16,042 nucleotides of DNA from JBEKSX01 sp049516635 (GCA_049516635.1 JBEKSX010000069.1:1-16042); one strand, 5' to 3'. Shown: positions 6,756-15,632, numbered from the stretch's first letter. Notes: generated by a model not told the origin, from the sequence alone. Program-made: numbers and translations.

Positions 6756-7601
6756 TCACATTATGCTTCGCAAGTATAAATAAATATAAAGTGCCGGTAC
6801 GGAAAATAAAATGCTGTCGAATCTATCCAGAAATCCACCGTGCCCCGGTATCAAATGCGAAGAATCCTTAATATTTACCATTCTTTTTAGGTGAGATTCG
6901 AAAAGATCGCCTACCTGGGCAAAAACACCCACAATAACCGCTGCAGTAATAACATGAAGATATGAAAATTGCTGCATAACGAAATGATGTATCACCACAG
7001 CACCGATAATAGCCATAATAAACCCGATAAGTGAGCCTTCAACAGTTTTCTTCGGACTTATACGTTCTGCAAGTTTGTGCTTTCCGAATGTCTTGCCTCC
7101 GAAAAATGCGAATGTATCCGAGATCCAGATAAGCACCAAACAGATAATAGCATAATTTGTTCCGAAGATGCTGATGAACTTTGACGAATTCATCAGGCTT
7201 AAAAGTCCGAAAGGTGTAGAAATATATACGATCGAAAGCATCCATGAACCGATGGCTTCAAAATGTTTCTCCGTCTTGAACACTTCATCTATTATCAGAT
7301 AAGAGAACATGACAAAATACAATATTAGGACAAAGTTAAATCTCTCGAAGTAAAAACAAACTACAATGAGCGAGCTGATCAAAAGAAATACAAATTTATG
7401 AAACGAAAATCCGCCCGCCCAGATAGTAAAGCGTGAAGGTATTACCCGTGGTTTCTCAAATAAATTATAAAATTCATTCATGCAAAAAAGTGATACAACG
7501 ACACAGAATGTAAGAAATGTATAATTGCCTATGTAAGCCAGAATAATAATAAGAGGTATTCCTATGATGCCGACAATGACCCTGACAGAAGTATTACTCA
7601 A
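6756..7601 (-). CDS. cdsA: Phosphatidate cytidylyltransferase (CDP-diglyceride synthase)
   Basis: Makes CDP-diacylglycerol from phosphatidate and CTP in the inner membrane, the branch point of phospholipid synthesis. The 281-residue protein is almost entirely hydrophobic segments, as expected for a multi-span enzyme. The CdsA signature is complete near the C-terminus: HLKRMVNIKDSSHLIPGHGG (237-256) followed by FLDRFD (257-262). Upstream is SDTFAFFGGKTFGKHKL (151-167) and SPKKTVEG, a second conserved block. The start is TTG, overlapping the stop of the upstream protease gene as TTGA; the resulting N-terminus MSNTSVRVIVGIIGIP is like other CdsA proteins, which supports it. The pair is therefore translationally coupled. 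tRNA-Val follows after 53 bases, with no clear terminator in between. Confidence 0.96.
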   Translation of the reverse strand: MSNTSVRVIVGIIGIPLIIILAYIGNYTFLTFCVVVSLFCMNEFYNLFEKPRVIPSRFTIWAGGFSFHKFVFLLISSLIVVCFYFERFNFVLILYFVMFSYLIIDEVFKTEKHFEAIGSWMLSIVYISTPFGLLSLMNSSKFISIFGTNYAIICLVLIWISDTFAFFGGKTFGKHKLAERISPKKTVEGSLIGFIMAIIGAVVIHHFVMQQFSYLHVITAAVIVGVFAQVGDLFESHLKRMVNIKDSSHLIPGHGGFLDRFDSILFSVPALYIYLYLRSIM

Positions 7602-8518
7602 CCCTGGCGGCTCTCCTCTCTTACACGGAATTTATAGAATAAGCTCAAAACACCGATAAATAAGACTAAAGCGGATACTGTCATGATGAGAGTATCCATA
7701 GTTTCCGAAGCCGATAAATGCAGGGTTTGAAAATCTTCCTTCCCGTATTTATAAAGAAAAAATGATGCAAAAAAGTTATTTAGAAAATGACAGATGATGC
7801 TTGTATAGAGGCTGTTGGAATAGTATACAATAAAACCAAGATAACCCCCGAGGATAACCAGCGGAATGAGGTTAAACGGCTGAAAATGATAGATTGCAAA
7901 TAAAACACCCGAAAGGAAAATTGCTATTGCAGGTCTTGAGATCTTCTCAAGGTTTTTCAGTACAAATCCCCTGAACAGTATCTCTTCGCATATTCCCGGC
8001 GTTAAACAAATGACAAAAACGACCACCAAAAATTCTATAGAGGAGTAAGCGGTCACAATTTTGACGGTCGATTGCTCAAGCATGTCAAAAATATCCTTGA
8101 CCTGTTTAATTGAATCCTTCAGAACAGGGAGATGGTCAAGCGCATAATCCTGAAAATATATATATCCCTGCAAAAACGGCTGGATGAGTAAAATTCCCAG
8201 TATAGCAAGAAAGAATAAAAGAGGTGACGGCACATGCAGTCTAAAAGTTTCCCTCAGTTCAGGTGTCCGGAGCCGGGTAAAAAACAGGGTCGGAGCGAGG
8301 ATAAACATATATTGGGCAAACGCCAGGATGGTCCGTGTCGTTTTGACATTTCCATCAAGTTGTTCACCTCCGGCAACAAGGGCAAGTGCTCCACCTATTA
8401 TCTGGTAAAGGAAGAAGATTATTCCCAGAACTACAATGACATATGCGAGAGGGTTTAAGTTTTTTAAGAAACTTGATCTGGGCTCGTAGTCTTCGTTATT
8501 TAAGTTAAAATTCTGCAA
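7598..8518 (-). CDS. CPBP-family intramembrane metalloprotease (CAAX/Rce1-like)
   Basis: A 306-residue membrane protein with about seven to eight hydrophobic segments. The three catalytic motifs of the CPBP (Abi, Rce1-like) family are present: EEILFRG (178-184), with the glutamate pair and arginine; FAIYH (207-211) in the second motif; and HFLNN (244-248), giving H-x3-N. The family contains eukaryotic CAAX-prenyl proteases, but the bacterial members mostly have no known substrate; some act in bacteriocin self-immunity or protein maturation. The start is TTG with no clear ribosome binding site, and it overlaps cdsA by 4 bases downstream. Pairing with a phospholipid gene suggests envelope function, which is inference. 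All active-site residues are kept, so it is probably active. Confidence 0.9.
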   Translation of the reverse strand: MQNFNLNNEDYEPRSSFLKNLNPLAYVIVVLGIIFFLYQIIGGALALVAGGEQLDGNVKTTRTILAFAQYMFILAPTLFFTRLRTPELRETFRLHVPSPLLFFLAILGILLIQPFLQGYIYFQDYALDHLPVLKDSIKQVKDIFDMLEQSTVKIVTAYSSIEFLVVVFVICLTPGICEEILFRGFVLKNLEKISRPAIAIFLSGVLFAIYHFQPFNLIPLVILGGYLGFIVYYSNSLYTSIICHFLNNFFASFFLYKYGKEDFQTLHLSASETMDTLIMTVSALVLFIGVLSLFYKFRVREESRQG

Positions 8519-8620
8519 TAATTTAAGAATATAATTAACTAATATAAAAAAACGTATCGAGAGAATTAAACCATAATATATTCCCTTTTATTTTGAGAAT
8601 TATGAAGAAAATTTAAAATG

Positions 8621-8651
8621 AATTAGTGAAAATCCGAAATGATCACTAATT
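8621..8651. repeat. 9-bp inverted repeat (possible operator)
   Basis: AATTAGTGA (8621-8629) and TCACTAATT (8643-8651) are perfect reverse complements around 13 bases. The centre-to-centre distance of about 22 bases, two helical turns, would suit a dimeric regulator, but no regulator gene is near. It lies in the divergent promoter gap. Confidence 0.45.
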
Positions 8652-8696
8652 ATCTGTGCTATATAAGTGTTATTTATTTAATTATTTAAGTAAAAT

Positions 8697-8716
8697 ACGC
8701 ACGGTTTTGAGTGCGT
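8697..8716. repeat. 6-bp GC-rich hairpin
   Basis: ACGCAC (8697-8702) and GTGCGT (8711-8716) pair around an eight-base loop, about 75 bases before the barrel gene. It is followed by TTAGGACA and not by a T-run, so it is not an intrinsic terminator. It may be an operator or a leader RNA stem; it is short enough to be chance. Confidence 0.3.
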
Positions 8717-8790
8717 TAGGACAAAATTGAAAATTGATTATTTGCTATAAAATCAGTAATTTATACCATTGTTGAATAAATAATATTTTC

Positions 8791-10284
8791 TTGATAAATA
8801 AGAGACCGTTTTTCTTTTTAGTAGGGATCACATTCTTGTTTATCTCGATGCATTTATCCAAAGCTGATGATCGTTCGAATGCCAGAGGGCAGTCGATGTC
8901 AAATGCTTCCATGGTTTCTTCACAGGGTATTGATGCATACGGAGTTAACCCGGCGAACTACGATTACCATCCATTCCGGAAACAGAAACCTTCCTCAAAA
9001 AATTCAGATCTAAAGATAATTGACAATACACCGCGATTACAGATATCTGTTATTTCCCTAGGGGGCGGCTATGGCTCTGACGTTTCTATGGATTTTTATA
9101 ATAACTATCTGAAATACCTGTCGATTAACAGGGCAACTTTTACAGGTCTGTTTACAAATTTCGCTGATGTTATAAATTTCAGGCAAAATGTGCTGCCGGC
9201 TGATGAAACTAATGTCAATTACGACCTTGAACTTAAATGGTTTTCCGTCAACTGCAGGATTCCGAAATGGGGAGCTGTAAATTTTACTATCTCGGACAGA
9301 GCCGGGCTAAATACAGACGTATTAAGCAGGGATAATTATCTTCCAGCTACATATTCATTAACATTTAATTCCAATGGAAGCTATAATCTAACCAATATTC
9401 ATCTTCACCAATCACAGGCAACTGCATGGTGGATAAGAAAATATTCACTCGGATTTGCCAGGCAATTCGAAATGAAAGGATTTATAAAAAATATCTCGTT
9501 TGGAGTAACGGGAAGCCTTGTTCACGGATTTGGTAATGTAATTACGTATAATTCAACGCTGGATATTAACACTTATGGTGTAAGACCTGTTGAAACAGGA
9601 AATCATGTTGACACAATAGAAGGAAAACAGGGTTTTTACTCTCAGGCATCTCTGACAGACTTTTTTATGGATTACAGAGACGGTGCGAGGAACCATTTCA
9701 ATTTTTTTCCTAAGCCTGCGGGTAAAGGCTACGGTATAGACCTCGGATTCACTATGCAATTAGGTGAAAATATTAAAATAGGAGCAAGCGTAATCGATCT
9801 GGGGAAAATAAAGTGGGATTACCATACAATAATAAATCTTGATACAAATCATTTCTTATATAAGGATTTTGTTCTTACTCCCGGTGACCCGACCTATAAC
9901 CAATTCGTTAATGACCTTGACGGAATAGACACAAGGGATACAGTCCACCCATATTCCACAGACATGCCGACACGATACCGGGCAGGGATTATGTACCAGC
10001 CATCGGATAGATTTCTGCTTGAGATGGATTGGACGGAAGGAATGAATGATTTTCCCGGAAATTCCATAAAAAGCGTATTTTCACTTGGCAGTGAATATTA
10101 TACATTAAAATACCTTCCTGTCCGTGCCGGTGTATCGTACGGCGGAGCAGAGGGTCTTGCATTCTCCATAGGTGCGGGATTAAAATTAAGATACATAGAC
10201 ATTGATTTCTCAGCCTATGGTATAAATAATATTATCGGGAATAAAAGATTATCTTTATCATTATCTTGTAAATTAATAATTTAA
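8791..10284 (+). CDS. Outer-membrane beta-barrel protein, DUF5723-like
   Basis: A 497-residue protein with a signal peptide (about 1-25, a hydrophobic run ending LSKADD). The start of the mature part, NARGQSMSNASM (30-41) and GIDAYGVNPAN (46-56), is the typical opening of Bacteroidota barrel proteins of the DUF5723/PorV-FadL kind, where related proteins read NAR..MGGA and A..NPAN. The rest shows alternating beta-strands with glycine and aromatic residues (for example GVSYGGAEGLAFSIGAGLKL near the end), and the last strand ends in LSLSCKLII. Cargo unknown. The start is TTG; an in-frame stop lies shortly upstream and the next ATG would remove most of the signal peptide, so TTG is favoured. A probable lipoprotein gene follows after 14 bases. 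Confidence 0.8.
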   Translation: MINKRPFFFLVGITFLFISMHLSKADDRSNARGQSMSNASMVSSQGIDAYGVNPANYDYHPFRKQKPSSKNSDLKIIDNTPRLQISVISLGGGYGSDVSMDFYNNYLKYLSINRATFTGLFTNFADVINFRQNVLPADETNVNYDLELKWFSVNCRIPKWGAVNFTISDRAGLNTDVLSRDNYLPATYSLTFNSNGSYNLTNIHLHQSQATAWWIRKYSLGFARQFEMKGFIKNISFGVTGSLVHGFGNVITYNSTLDINTYGVRPVETGNHVDTIEGKQGFYSQASLTDFFMDYRDGARNHFNFFPKPAGKGYGIDLGFTMQLGENIKIGASVIDLGKIKWDYHTIINLDTNHFLYKDFVLTPGDPTYNQFVNDLDGIDTRDTVHPYSTDMPTRYRAGIMYQPSDRFLLEMDWTEGMNDFPGNSIKSVFSLGSEYYTLKYLPVRAGVSYGGAEGLAFSIGAGLKLRYIDIDFSAYGINNIIGNKRLSLSLSCKLII

Positions 10285-10298
10285 ATAAATAAACAACC

Positions 10299-11120
10299 AT
10301 GAAAACCAAAAAATTATTATTAATAGCTTTTTTACTGGCTGTGTTTATATCAGCTTTATATGATGGCTGTACTAATGAGACTACAGGTCCTCCCGCTGAA
10401 GTTCCTGGGTTTAAGCCGACTATCAGATTGAAACTCTACTCGACATATCAATATACAAATGACACGATCCTGCCATCAGGTCTACACCAAAGAAAACCTG
10501 GTATAATCACAAATGATACAATTAAAACTTTTTCTAATTTTAACGGGAAAAATGCTTTTGGAATATTTAGCCACACCATAGGTCAACCTTCTGTGATCTA
10601 TTATGTGAGCTATGACAGTACAGCAGGATTATACTACCAGTGGGGTATAACGAATCTGATAAATCCTTCTCAGTCGCCATCCTGGGATGTAGCCGCTAAT
10701 TTTGCAGCATCACGAAGCTCGAATTGGGTAATAGGACAAATCAATGATACATTAACTTTTTCAATCCCAAGTATTGGTACTATTACAGTTCCATTTTCAG
10801 GTCCGCTTACAGGAAAAGTAGCTGACAGCACAATCGTTGTAACTACTTCTGCAGTACCCGATACTATACACTGTTATCGCATAGAATATAATGCTAATAT
10901 TTCGGGAACTACTGTAATAAATCTAGTGACTATAACATTTTCAGCTTCGATATATGTTGAATATTATATCGGTTATTATTCACCGCAATTCCCGAATAAC
11001 CCTTCGGGATTAGTCGAACTGAGGTTAAATCCATTCAACATCACAACATCTCCGTATATAATTACGATCCAGGAAGGCGGATACGACAGGATATTACAGA
11101 GTTATACGATAGCACCTTAA
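10299..11120 (+). CDS. Probable exported lipoprotein of unknown function
   Basis: A 273-residue protein with an N-terminal basic and hydrophobic segment (KTKKLLLIAFLLAVFISAL) and a cysteine at 24 in YDGC, followed by TNETTGPP. The lipobox is imperfect, because aspartate stands at -2, but glycine at -1 and the polar, proline-rich linker after it favour a lipoprotein. The body is rich in Thr, Ser, Tyr and Ile, a beta-sandwich-like composition; repeated I-T-x-T/V patterns are seen near 160-250. I do not recognise the family. It starts at ATG, 14 bases after the barrel gene, and a strong terminator follows, so the two form a short transcription unit. It may be an accessory to the barrel; this is inferred from position only. 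Confidence 0.72.
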   Translation: MKTKKLLLIAFLLAVFISALYDGCTNETTGPPAEVPGFKPTIRLKLYSTYQYTNDTILPSGLHQRKPGIITNDTIKTFSNFNGKNAFGIFSHTIGQPSVIYYVSYDSTAGLYYQWGITNLINPSQSPSWDVAANFAASRSSNWVIGQINDTLTFSIPSIGTITVPFSGPLTGKVADSTIVVTTSAVPDTIHCYRIEYNANISGTTVINLVTITFSASIYVEYYIGYYSPQFPNNPSGLVELRLNPFNITTSPYIITIQEGGYDRILQSYTIAP

Positions 11121-11147
11121 GCTATTTGTAACAAGCAAAATTTTTTT

Positions 11148-11176
11148 AAGGGACAGGCTGATGCCTGTCCTTTTTT
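11148..11176 (+). terminator. Intrinsic terminator after the lipoprotein gene
   Basis: GGACAGGC (11151-11158), loop TGAT, GCCTGTCC (11163-11170), then six T (11171-11176). Preceding A/G bases extend the stem into the T-run. It is a strong rho-independent terminator, 30 bases after the stop codon. Confidence 0.93.
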
Positions 11177-11518
11177 AATTTACAACTGTTCAAAATAAAA
11201 ATAACACTTAAATAAAATAAATGAGATGTCATGGATTTATAAATAATGTTCAGATTTTGAGCAAAACCCCCCTTAATCCCGCTCCTCCAAAGGCGGATCT
11301 GCGACTTTGATTAAAGGGGGGACACAGGGGGGTTAGAAACGAAAAACCTATTCAAGGAACTAAGATTTTAACTAATAACTGAATTACACAATATTTGTGA
11401 TGAATTGAATTTCTTCTCGTTCTGGACAGATACGTTATAAAATTACTTTATGAATACTATTCGGTCTTTTTTGTGTTTGATTTAATGATTAAATTAAAGA
11501 TTATGCATAAATAAAGGA
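11177..11518. other. Intergenic region with poly-C/poly-G repeat
   Basis: About 340 bases with no gene. The middle holds the inverted repeat at 11265-11334; the rest is AT-rich. The promoter of mazG is expected near the right end, but I see no convincing -35/-10 pair. Confidence 0.5.
11265..11334. repeat. Poly-C/poly-G inverted repeat unit
   Basis: CCCCCCTTAATC (11267-11278) faces GATTAAAGGGGGG (11309-11321), complementary apart from one extra A, around a 30-base centre. A second outer match, AACCCCCC (11265-11272) with GGGGGGTT (11327-11334), uses the same left arm, so two alternative stems are possible. The centre itself has near-palindromic GCGGATCTGC (11293-11302). The right end GGGGGTTAGAAA (11328-11339) is identical to 305-316. 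It looks like a dispersed intergenic repeat; no open frame covers it. Confidence 0.65.
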
Positions 11519-12343
11519 TTGAAAATACATAAATTCAAGAAAAAGAACCCGGTAGAAGAATTCGACGAATTTGTTACCATAGTAAAACGTCTGAGGAATG
11601 AATGTCCCTGGGACAGGGAGCAAACCCATGAGTCAACACGCCATCTTCTGCTCGAAGAAACCTATGAGGTTCTTGAAGCGATTGATGAAAAAAATTATGA
11701 GGAATTGAAAAAGGAACTCGGCGACGTACTTCTGCAGGTTGCCTTTAATGCAGTGATTGCAGAGGGTAACGGGGAATTCGACCTGAAAGACGTAATAAAT
11801 GGAATTAATGAAAAATTAATATCAAGACATCCCCACGTCTTCGGAAACGTTAAAGTGAGCGGGACTAAGGAAGTGCTGAAGAACTGGGAACATATTAAGC
11901 TTGGTGAAGGCAACAGAAGATCAATACTTGAAGGTGTGCCTAAGGAATTACCTGCACTCACAAGGGCTTACCGTTTACAGGAAAAATCATCCAAAGTCGG
12001 ATTTGATTGGGATACCAGTGCAGATGCTTTCAAGAAAGTGAAGGAAGAGCTCCGGGAATTTAAAGAAGCAGCAGAAAAAAGAAAAAAGGTCAAAAGAATT
12101 GAGATGGATAACGATCTATCCGACCTCGAAGACGAGCTTGGTGATATACTTTTCGCCATAGTAAACTACGCCAGATTTCTTAACATCAATCCCGAGAATG
12201 CTCTGAGAAAAACCATTAGAAAATACATAAAACGATTCCATTACATAGAAGATACCCTGAAAAAAAAGGGTAAAAAGATAACCGAATCTAACCTTGAAGA
12301 AATGGATGGTATCTGGAACGAATCGAAAAAATTTATTCCTTAA
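11519..12343 (+). CDS. mazG: Nucleoside triphosphate pyrophosphohydrolase MazG
   Basis: Hydrolyses NTPs and dNTPs to monophosphate and pyrophosphate in the cytoplasm, removing damaged nucleotides and affecting alarmone levels. The 274-residue protein carries two MazG domains, like the E. coli enzyme. The first has EExxE at E46/E47/E50 and ELGD at 66-69; the second has E176/E177/E180 and ELGD at 206-209. Conserved CPWDREQTH (29-37) and RHPHVFG (103-109) are also present. The second domain, usually the active one, keeps all its metal residues. The only standard start in the frame is TTG, directly after AAAGGA; the spacing is poor, see findings. dacB follows after 28 bases on the same strand. 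Confidence 0.95.
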   Translation: MKIHKFKKKNPVEEFDEFVTIVKRLRNECPWDREQTHESTRHLLLEETYEVLEAIDEKNYEELKKELGDVLLQVAFNAVIAEGNGEFDLKDVINGINEKLISRHPHVFGNVKVSGTKEVLKNWEHIKLGEGNRRSILEGVPKELPALTRAYRLQEKSSKVGFDWDTSADAFKKVKEELREFKEAAEKRKKVKRIEMDNDLSDLEDELGDILFAIVNYARFLNINPENALRKTIRKYIKRFHYIEDTLKKKGKKITESNLEEMDGIWNESKKFIP

Positions 12344-12371
12344 AATTTATAAACCGGAGTTTAAATAAAAA

Positions 12372-13607
12372 GTGAATAAAAAAGTAAGAAATCTTGTAAT
12401 ACTGTTTTTATTCATCTTCCAGCATGCCATATTCGGGCAATTTTCAGCTTCGAAGGTCGAGGCTCTTCAGCAGCTGCTTGACTCCATCATTGCTCCCGTC
12501 AAAGAAGCTAATATTACCGTCTCAACAAAGGTTGTGCACGCAGATAAATACAAAACCCTTTACGAATACCAGCCGGAAACTAAAGTAATACCCGCTTCCA
12601 TAACAAAACTGGTAACCTCTGCATGTGCTCTTAGCAAGCTGGGTCAGGGATATGTGTTCCAAACCGTTATTTACACCGATGATAACAATATTACTGACGG
12701 GATCGTACATGGTAATGTATATTTGAAAGGATTCGGTGATCCAGACCTGAACAGCACGGATATACAATATCTTTCGGATCTATTAATTAAAAGCAATATC
12801 AAAGAGATCACCGGCAATATCGTAGCCGATGAATCGTATTTCGATAATGAATATTACTGTTTATCCGGGTATTATTCGGGGGATACAGGTCCTTCCTATT
12901 GGCCCTATGTAAATGCGCTTCCTTTGAATAAAAATGAAGGTTACACTAATCCGGCGGTAAGTGCAGGTGAATTATTGTCTTCCGATCTTACTTCAGCCGG
13001 AGTTACTTTCACAGGTTCGGTTATTAGCGGTACAACTCCCAAAGCAGCCCGGGAGATCGGCAGAATAACACATTCGATTTTCGATGTACTGTCCCACATG
13101 AATAAAGAGAGTGACAATCATTCTGCGATCACCATATTCAAGCTCCTCGGAGCAAAGCTGAAATCAGACCCGGGTTCTCTTAAGGGCGGCCAGGAAGTAA
13201 TAGAATCGTTCCTGTCAGAAATAGGGATAGACAGGTATTCATACGAAATTCTTGAAGGGTCCGGATTGACAAGGTATAATAAGGTGAATGCCGAAATGTA
13301 TATAAAGCTTCTAAAATATATGTACGATGACAGGTTCCTGTTCGATTACTATTATAATTCTTTATCGATTGCCGGAAAGGATGGAACTTTAAAGAACAGG
13401 ATGATAGGAACCGAAGCTGAAGGAAATGTTCACGCGAAAACAGGCACTTTGAACGGTGTAAGCGCTCTGAGCGGTTACGTGGTAGATGAGGATAACGAGA
13501 TATTAATATTTTTTATAGTTATGAATGGATTCGGAGGTGAATATAATTTTGTGAAAAGCGTACAGGATAATTTTTGTATTTCTCTTGCTCAATTTTCCAG
13601 GAAGTGA
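12372..13607 (+). CDS. dacB: D-alanyl-D-alanine carboxypeptidase/endopeptidase (PBP4, S13 family)
   Basis: Cuts peptidoglycan peptides in the periplasm: terminal D-alanine, or cross-links as an endopeptidase. A signal peptide covers about 1-22 (LVILFLFIFQHAIFG). The three active-site motifs are present: SITK (76-79) with nucleophile S76, SDN (247-249) and KTG (356-358). The conserved EGSGLTRYN (295-303) precedes the last block, as in other PBP4 proteins. At 411 residues it is slightly shorter than the E. coli protein (477), with the long inserted region between the first two motifs retained. The start is GTG with weak upstream signals. uvrB follows after only 6 bases, so the two are probably transcribed together. 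Confidence 0.94.
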   Translation: MNKKVRNLVILFLFIFQHAIFGQFSASKVEALQQLLDSIIAPVKEANITVSTKVVHADKYKTLYEYQPETKVIPASITKLVTSACALSKLGQGYVFQTVIYTDDNNITDGIVHGNVYLKGFGDPDLNSTDIQYLSDLLIKSNIKEITGNIVADESYFDNEYYCLSGYYSGDTGPSYWPYVNALPLNKNEGYTNPAVSAGELLSSDLTSAGVTFTGSVISGTTPKAAREIGRITHSIFDVLSHMNKESDNHSAITIFKLLGAKLKSDPGSLKGGQEVIESFLSEIGIDRYSYEILEGSGLTRYNKVNAEMYIKLLKYMYDDRFLFDYYYNSLSIAGKDGTLKNRMIGTEAEGNVHAKTGTLNGVSALSGYVVDEDNEILIFFIVMNGFGGEYNFVKSVQDNFCISLAQFSRK

Positions 13608-13613
13608 CTGCTA

Positions 13614-15632
13614 ATGAAATTCAAGTTAAGGTCTGACTATAAGCCGGCGGGAGACCAGCCGCAAGCTATTAAAGAGCTTATCGAAGGCATAGAGCGGGGT
13701 GATAAATATCAAACCCTGCTGGGCGTTACTGGTTCCGGGAAAACATATACCATCTCGCATGTAATACAGAATACAGGAAAACCGACATTAATAATGTCAC
13801 ATAATAAAACACTCGCTGCCCAGTTATACGGAGAGTTCAAAAATTTCTTTCCTGAGAACAGGGTTGAGTTCTTCATAAGCTATTATGATTATTACCAGCC
13901 GGAATCGTACATACCATCAACAGATACATACATTGCAAAGGACTTATCTATAAACGAAGAGATAGACCGTCTTCGCCTCCGTGCCACGACGGCTCTTCTA
14001 GAGGGAAGGAAAGATGTAATAATTGTGGCGTCCGTATCATGCATATACGGTATCGGTGCTCCGGAGGATTACGCCGAACAGATGCTTATAGTAAAACGGG
14101 GAGAAAAAATTTCGAGAAAGGAACTTCTCAATAAGCTCATAGATATACATTATGTGAGAAATGATTTTGATTTTAAACGCAGTACTTTCAGGGTCAGAGG
14201 TGACGTAATAGATCTCATCCCTGCCTATGAAGACGAAACTGCCATCAGGATAGAAATGTTTGATGACGAGGTCGAAAGTATCTACTACTTTGACAGGAAA
14301 TCGGGCGAAATAATATCTGCCGAGGATACTGTGGTCGTTTATCCGGCAAAGTATTTTGTGACTACGGAAGAGAGGATGCAGGCAGCAATCAAAGCTATCC
14401 GCAGGGAACTCGACGAAAGAGTTATAGAGCTCCAAAAAGAGAACAAGTTAGTAGAAGCCCAGCGTCTTGAACAGAGAACCAATTTCGATCTTGAGATGAT
14501 ACAGGAGGTTGGTTACTGCACCGGCATAGAGAACTATTCCCGTCACATGGACCAGCGTCCCCCGGGTTCCCGTCCGTCATGCTTGTTTGATTACCTGCCG
14601 AAGGATTTTCTGCTCATTGTGGATGAATCGCACGTTTCTGTCCCGCAGATAAACGGAATGTATAACGGTGACAGGCAAAGAAAACAGACACTGATAGACT
14701 ACGGTTTCAGGCTTCCTTCCGCCCTGGACAACAGACCGATGAAGTTCTCGGAGTGGGAATCCGCAGTAAACCAGGTCATTTTTGTAAGTGCTACACCGTC
14801 TGATTATGAACTCGAGAAATGCGGCGGGGTCTATGTGGAGCAGATCATCCGCCCGACCGGACTCCTGGACCCGGCTATTGAGGTCCGCCCTGTTAAAACC
14901 CAGATAGACGACCTTATCAACGAGATACGCGAACGTTCCAAAAAGAAAGAACGGGTACTGGTGACAACTCTTACGAAACGCATGAGCGAAGACTTGACCG
15001 ATTACCTCATAGGAATCGGTATTAGAGTAAGGTATATCCATTCTGAAATAGACGCATTGGACAGGGTAGATATCCTCCGGGACCTTAGACTGGGGAATTT
15101 CGACGTATTAGTAGGCGTAAACCTGCTACGTGAAGGCCTCGATCTGCCCGAAGTATCCATGGTTGCAATAATAGATGCCGATAAGGAAGGTTTCTTGCGT
15201 TCAGAAAAATCATTGATGCAGACAGCAGGCAGAACCGCAAGGAATGCTAACGGATTAGTTGTGTTATATGCGGATAAAGTAACGAATTCAATGGATAAGG
15301 TCATCAAAGAGACTACAAGGAGAAGAAAGCTCCAGGATGAATATAACAAGAAACATCATATTAACCCGAAGACAATATATAAAACACTGGAAGAGATAAT
15401 GAGCACAACAGTTGTAGCGGATTCCAAAGCTAAGCTTCCATACGGTAAAAAGAAACACGAAAGAAGAACAAGCCTGTCTATTCTCACCGAGCCGGTTCAG
15501 ACAAAATTTAATGCAGAAGAAAGAAAAGAATTTATAGAAAGCCTGCGGAAACAAATGATAGAATCTGCTAAAGACCTTGAATTCGAACGTGCCGCTGAGA
15601 TAAGGGATGAGATAAAAAGACTGGAAGGGTAA
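13614..15632 (+). CDS. uvrB: UvrABC excinuclease subunit B
   Basis: Damage-verifying helicase subunit of nucleotide excision repair; UvrA loads it and it recruits UvrC. The 672-residue length is usual. Seen in order: Walker A GVTGSGKT (37-44); the beta-hairpin YYDYYQPESYIPSTDTYIAK (90-109) that inserts between the strands; DESH (337-340) as Walker B; SATPSDYE (392-399) as motif III; GVNLLREGLDLPEV (501-514) and QTAGRTARN (536-544) as motifs V and VI; and the C-terminal UVR domain (about 635-670) that binds UvrC. The ATG start is preceded by AGGAAG about ten bases upstream. Nothing is missing. Its link to dacB is by position only. Confidence 0.98.
   Translation: MKFKLRSDYKPAGDQPQAIKELIEGIERGDKYQTLLGVTGSGKTYTISHVIQNTGKPTLIMSHNKTLAAQLYGEFKNFFPENRVEFFISYYDYYQPESYIPSTDTYIAKDLSINEEIDRLRLRATTALLEGRKDVIIVASVSCIYGIGAPEDYAEQMLIVKRGEKISRKELLNKLIDIHYVRNDFDFKRSTFRVRGDVIDLIPAYEDETAIRIEMFDDEVESIYYFDRKSGEIISAEDTVVVYPAKYFVTTEERMQAAIKAIRRELDERVIELQKENKLVEAQRLEQRTNFDLEMIQEVGYCTGIENYSRHMDQRPPGSRPSCLFDYLPKDFLLIVDESHVSVPQINGMYNGDRQRKQTLIDYGFRLPSALDNRPMKFSEWESAVNQVIFVSATPSDYELEKCGGVYVEQIIRPTGLLDPAIEVRPVKTQIDDLINEIRERSKKKERVLVTTLTKRMSEDLTDYLIGIGIRVRYIHSEIDALDRVDILRDLRLGNFDVLVGVNLLREGLDLPEVSMVAIIDADKEGFLRSEKSLMQTAGRTARNANGLVVLYADKVTNSMDKVIKETTRRRKLQDEYNKKHHINPKTIYKTLEEIMSTTVVADSKAKLPYGKKKHERRTSLSILTEPVQTKFNAEERKEFIESLRKQMIESAKDLEFERAAEIRDEIKRLEG

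Larger units (their letters stand above)
8519..8790. other. Divergent intergenic region with two inverted repeats
   Basis: This gap separates the minus-strand protease-cdsA pair from the plus-strand barrel gene and should hold promoters for both. It is highly AT-rich. A TGC-TATAAA string near 8747-8755 resembles an extended -10 for the plus strand, but no good -35 lies at the right distance. Two inverted repeats inside it are listed separately. No coding potential is seen. Confidence 0.5.

Noticed and set aside
7598..8518. CPBP protease as bacteriocin immunity
   Set aside because: No bacteriocin precursor, double-glycine peptide or exporter is nearby; it is paired with cdsA instead.
11519..12343. 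MazG as part of a toxin-antitoxin system
   Set aside because: No mazE/mazF-like genes lie nearby; the two-domain form is the housekeeping enzyme.
14037..15554. Several minus-strand open frames opposite uvrB
   Set aside because: All are shadows of uvrB without domain content or start signals.
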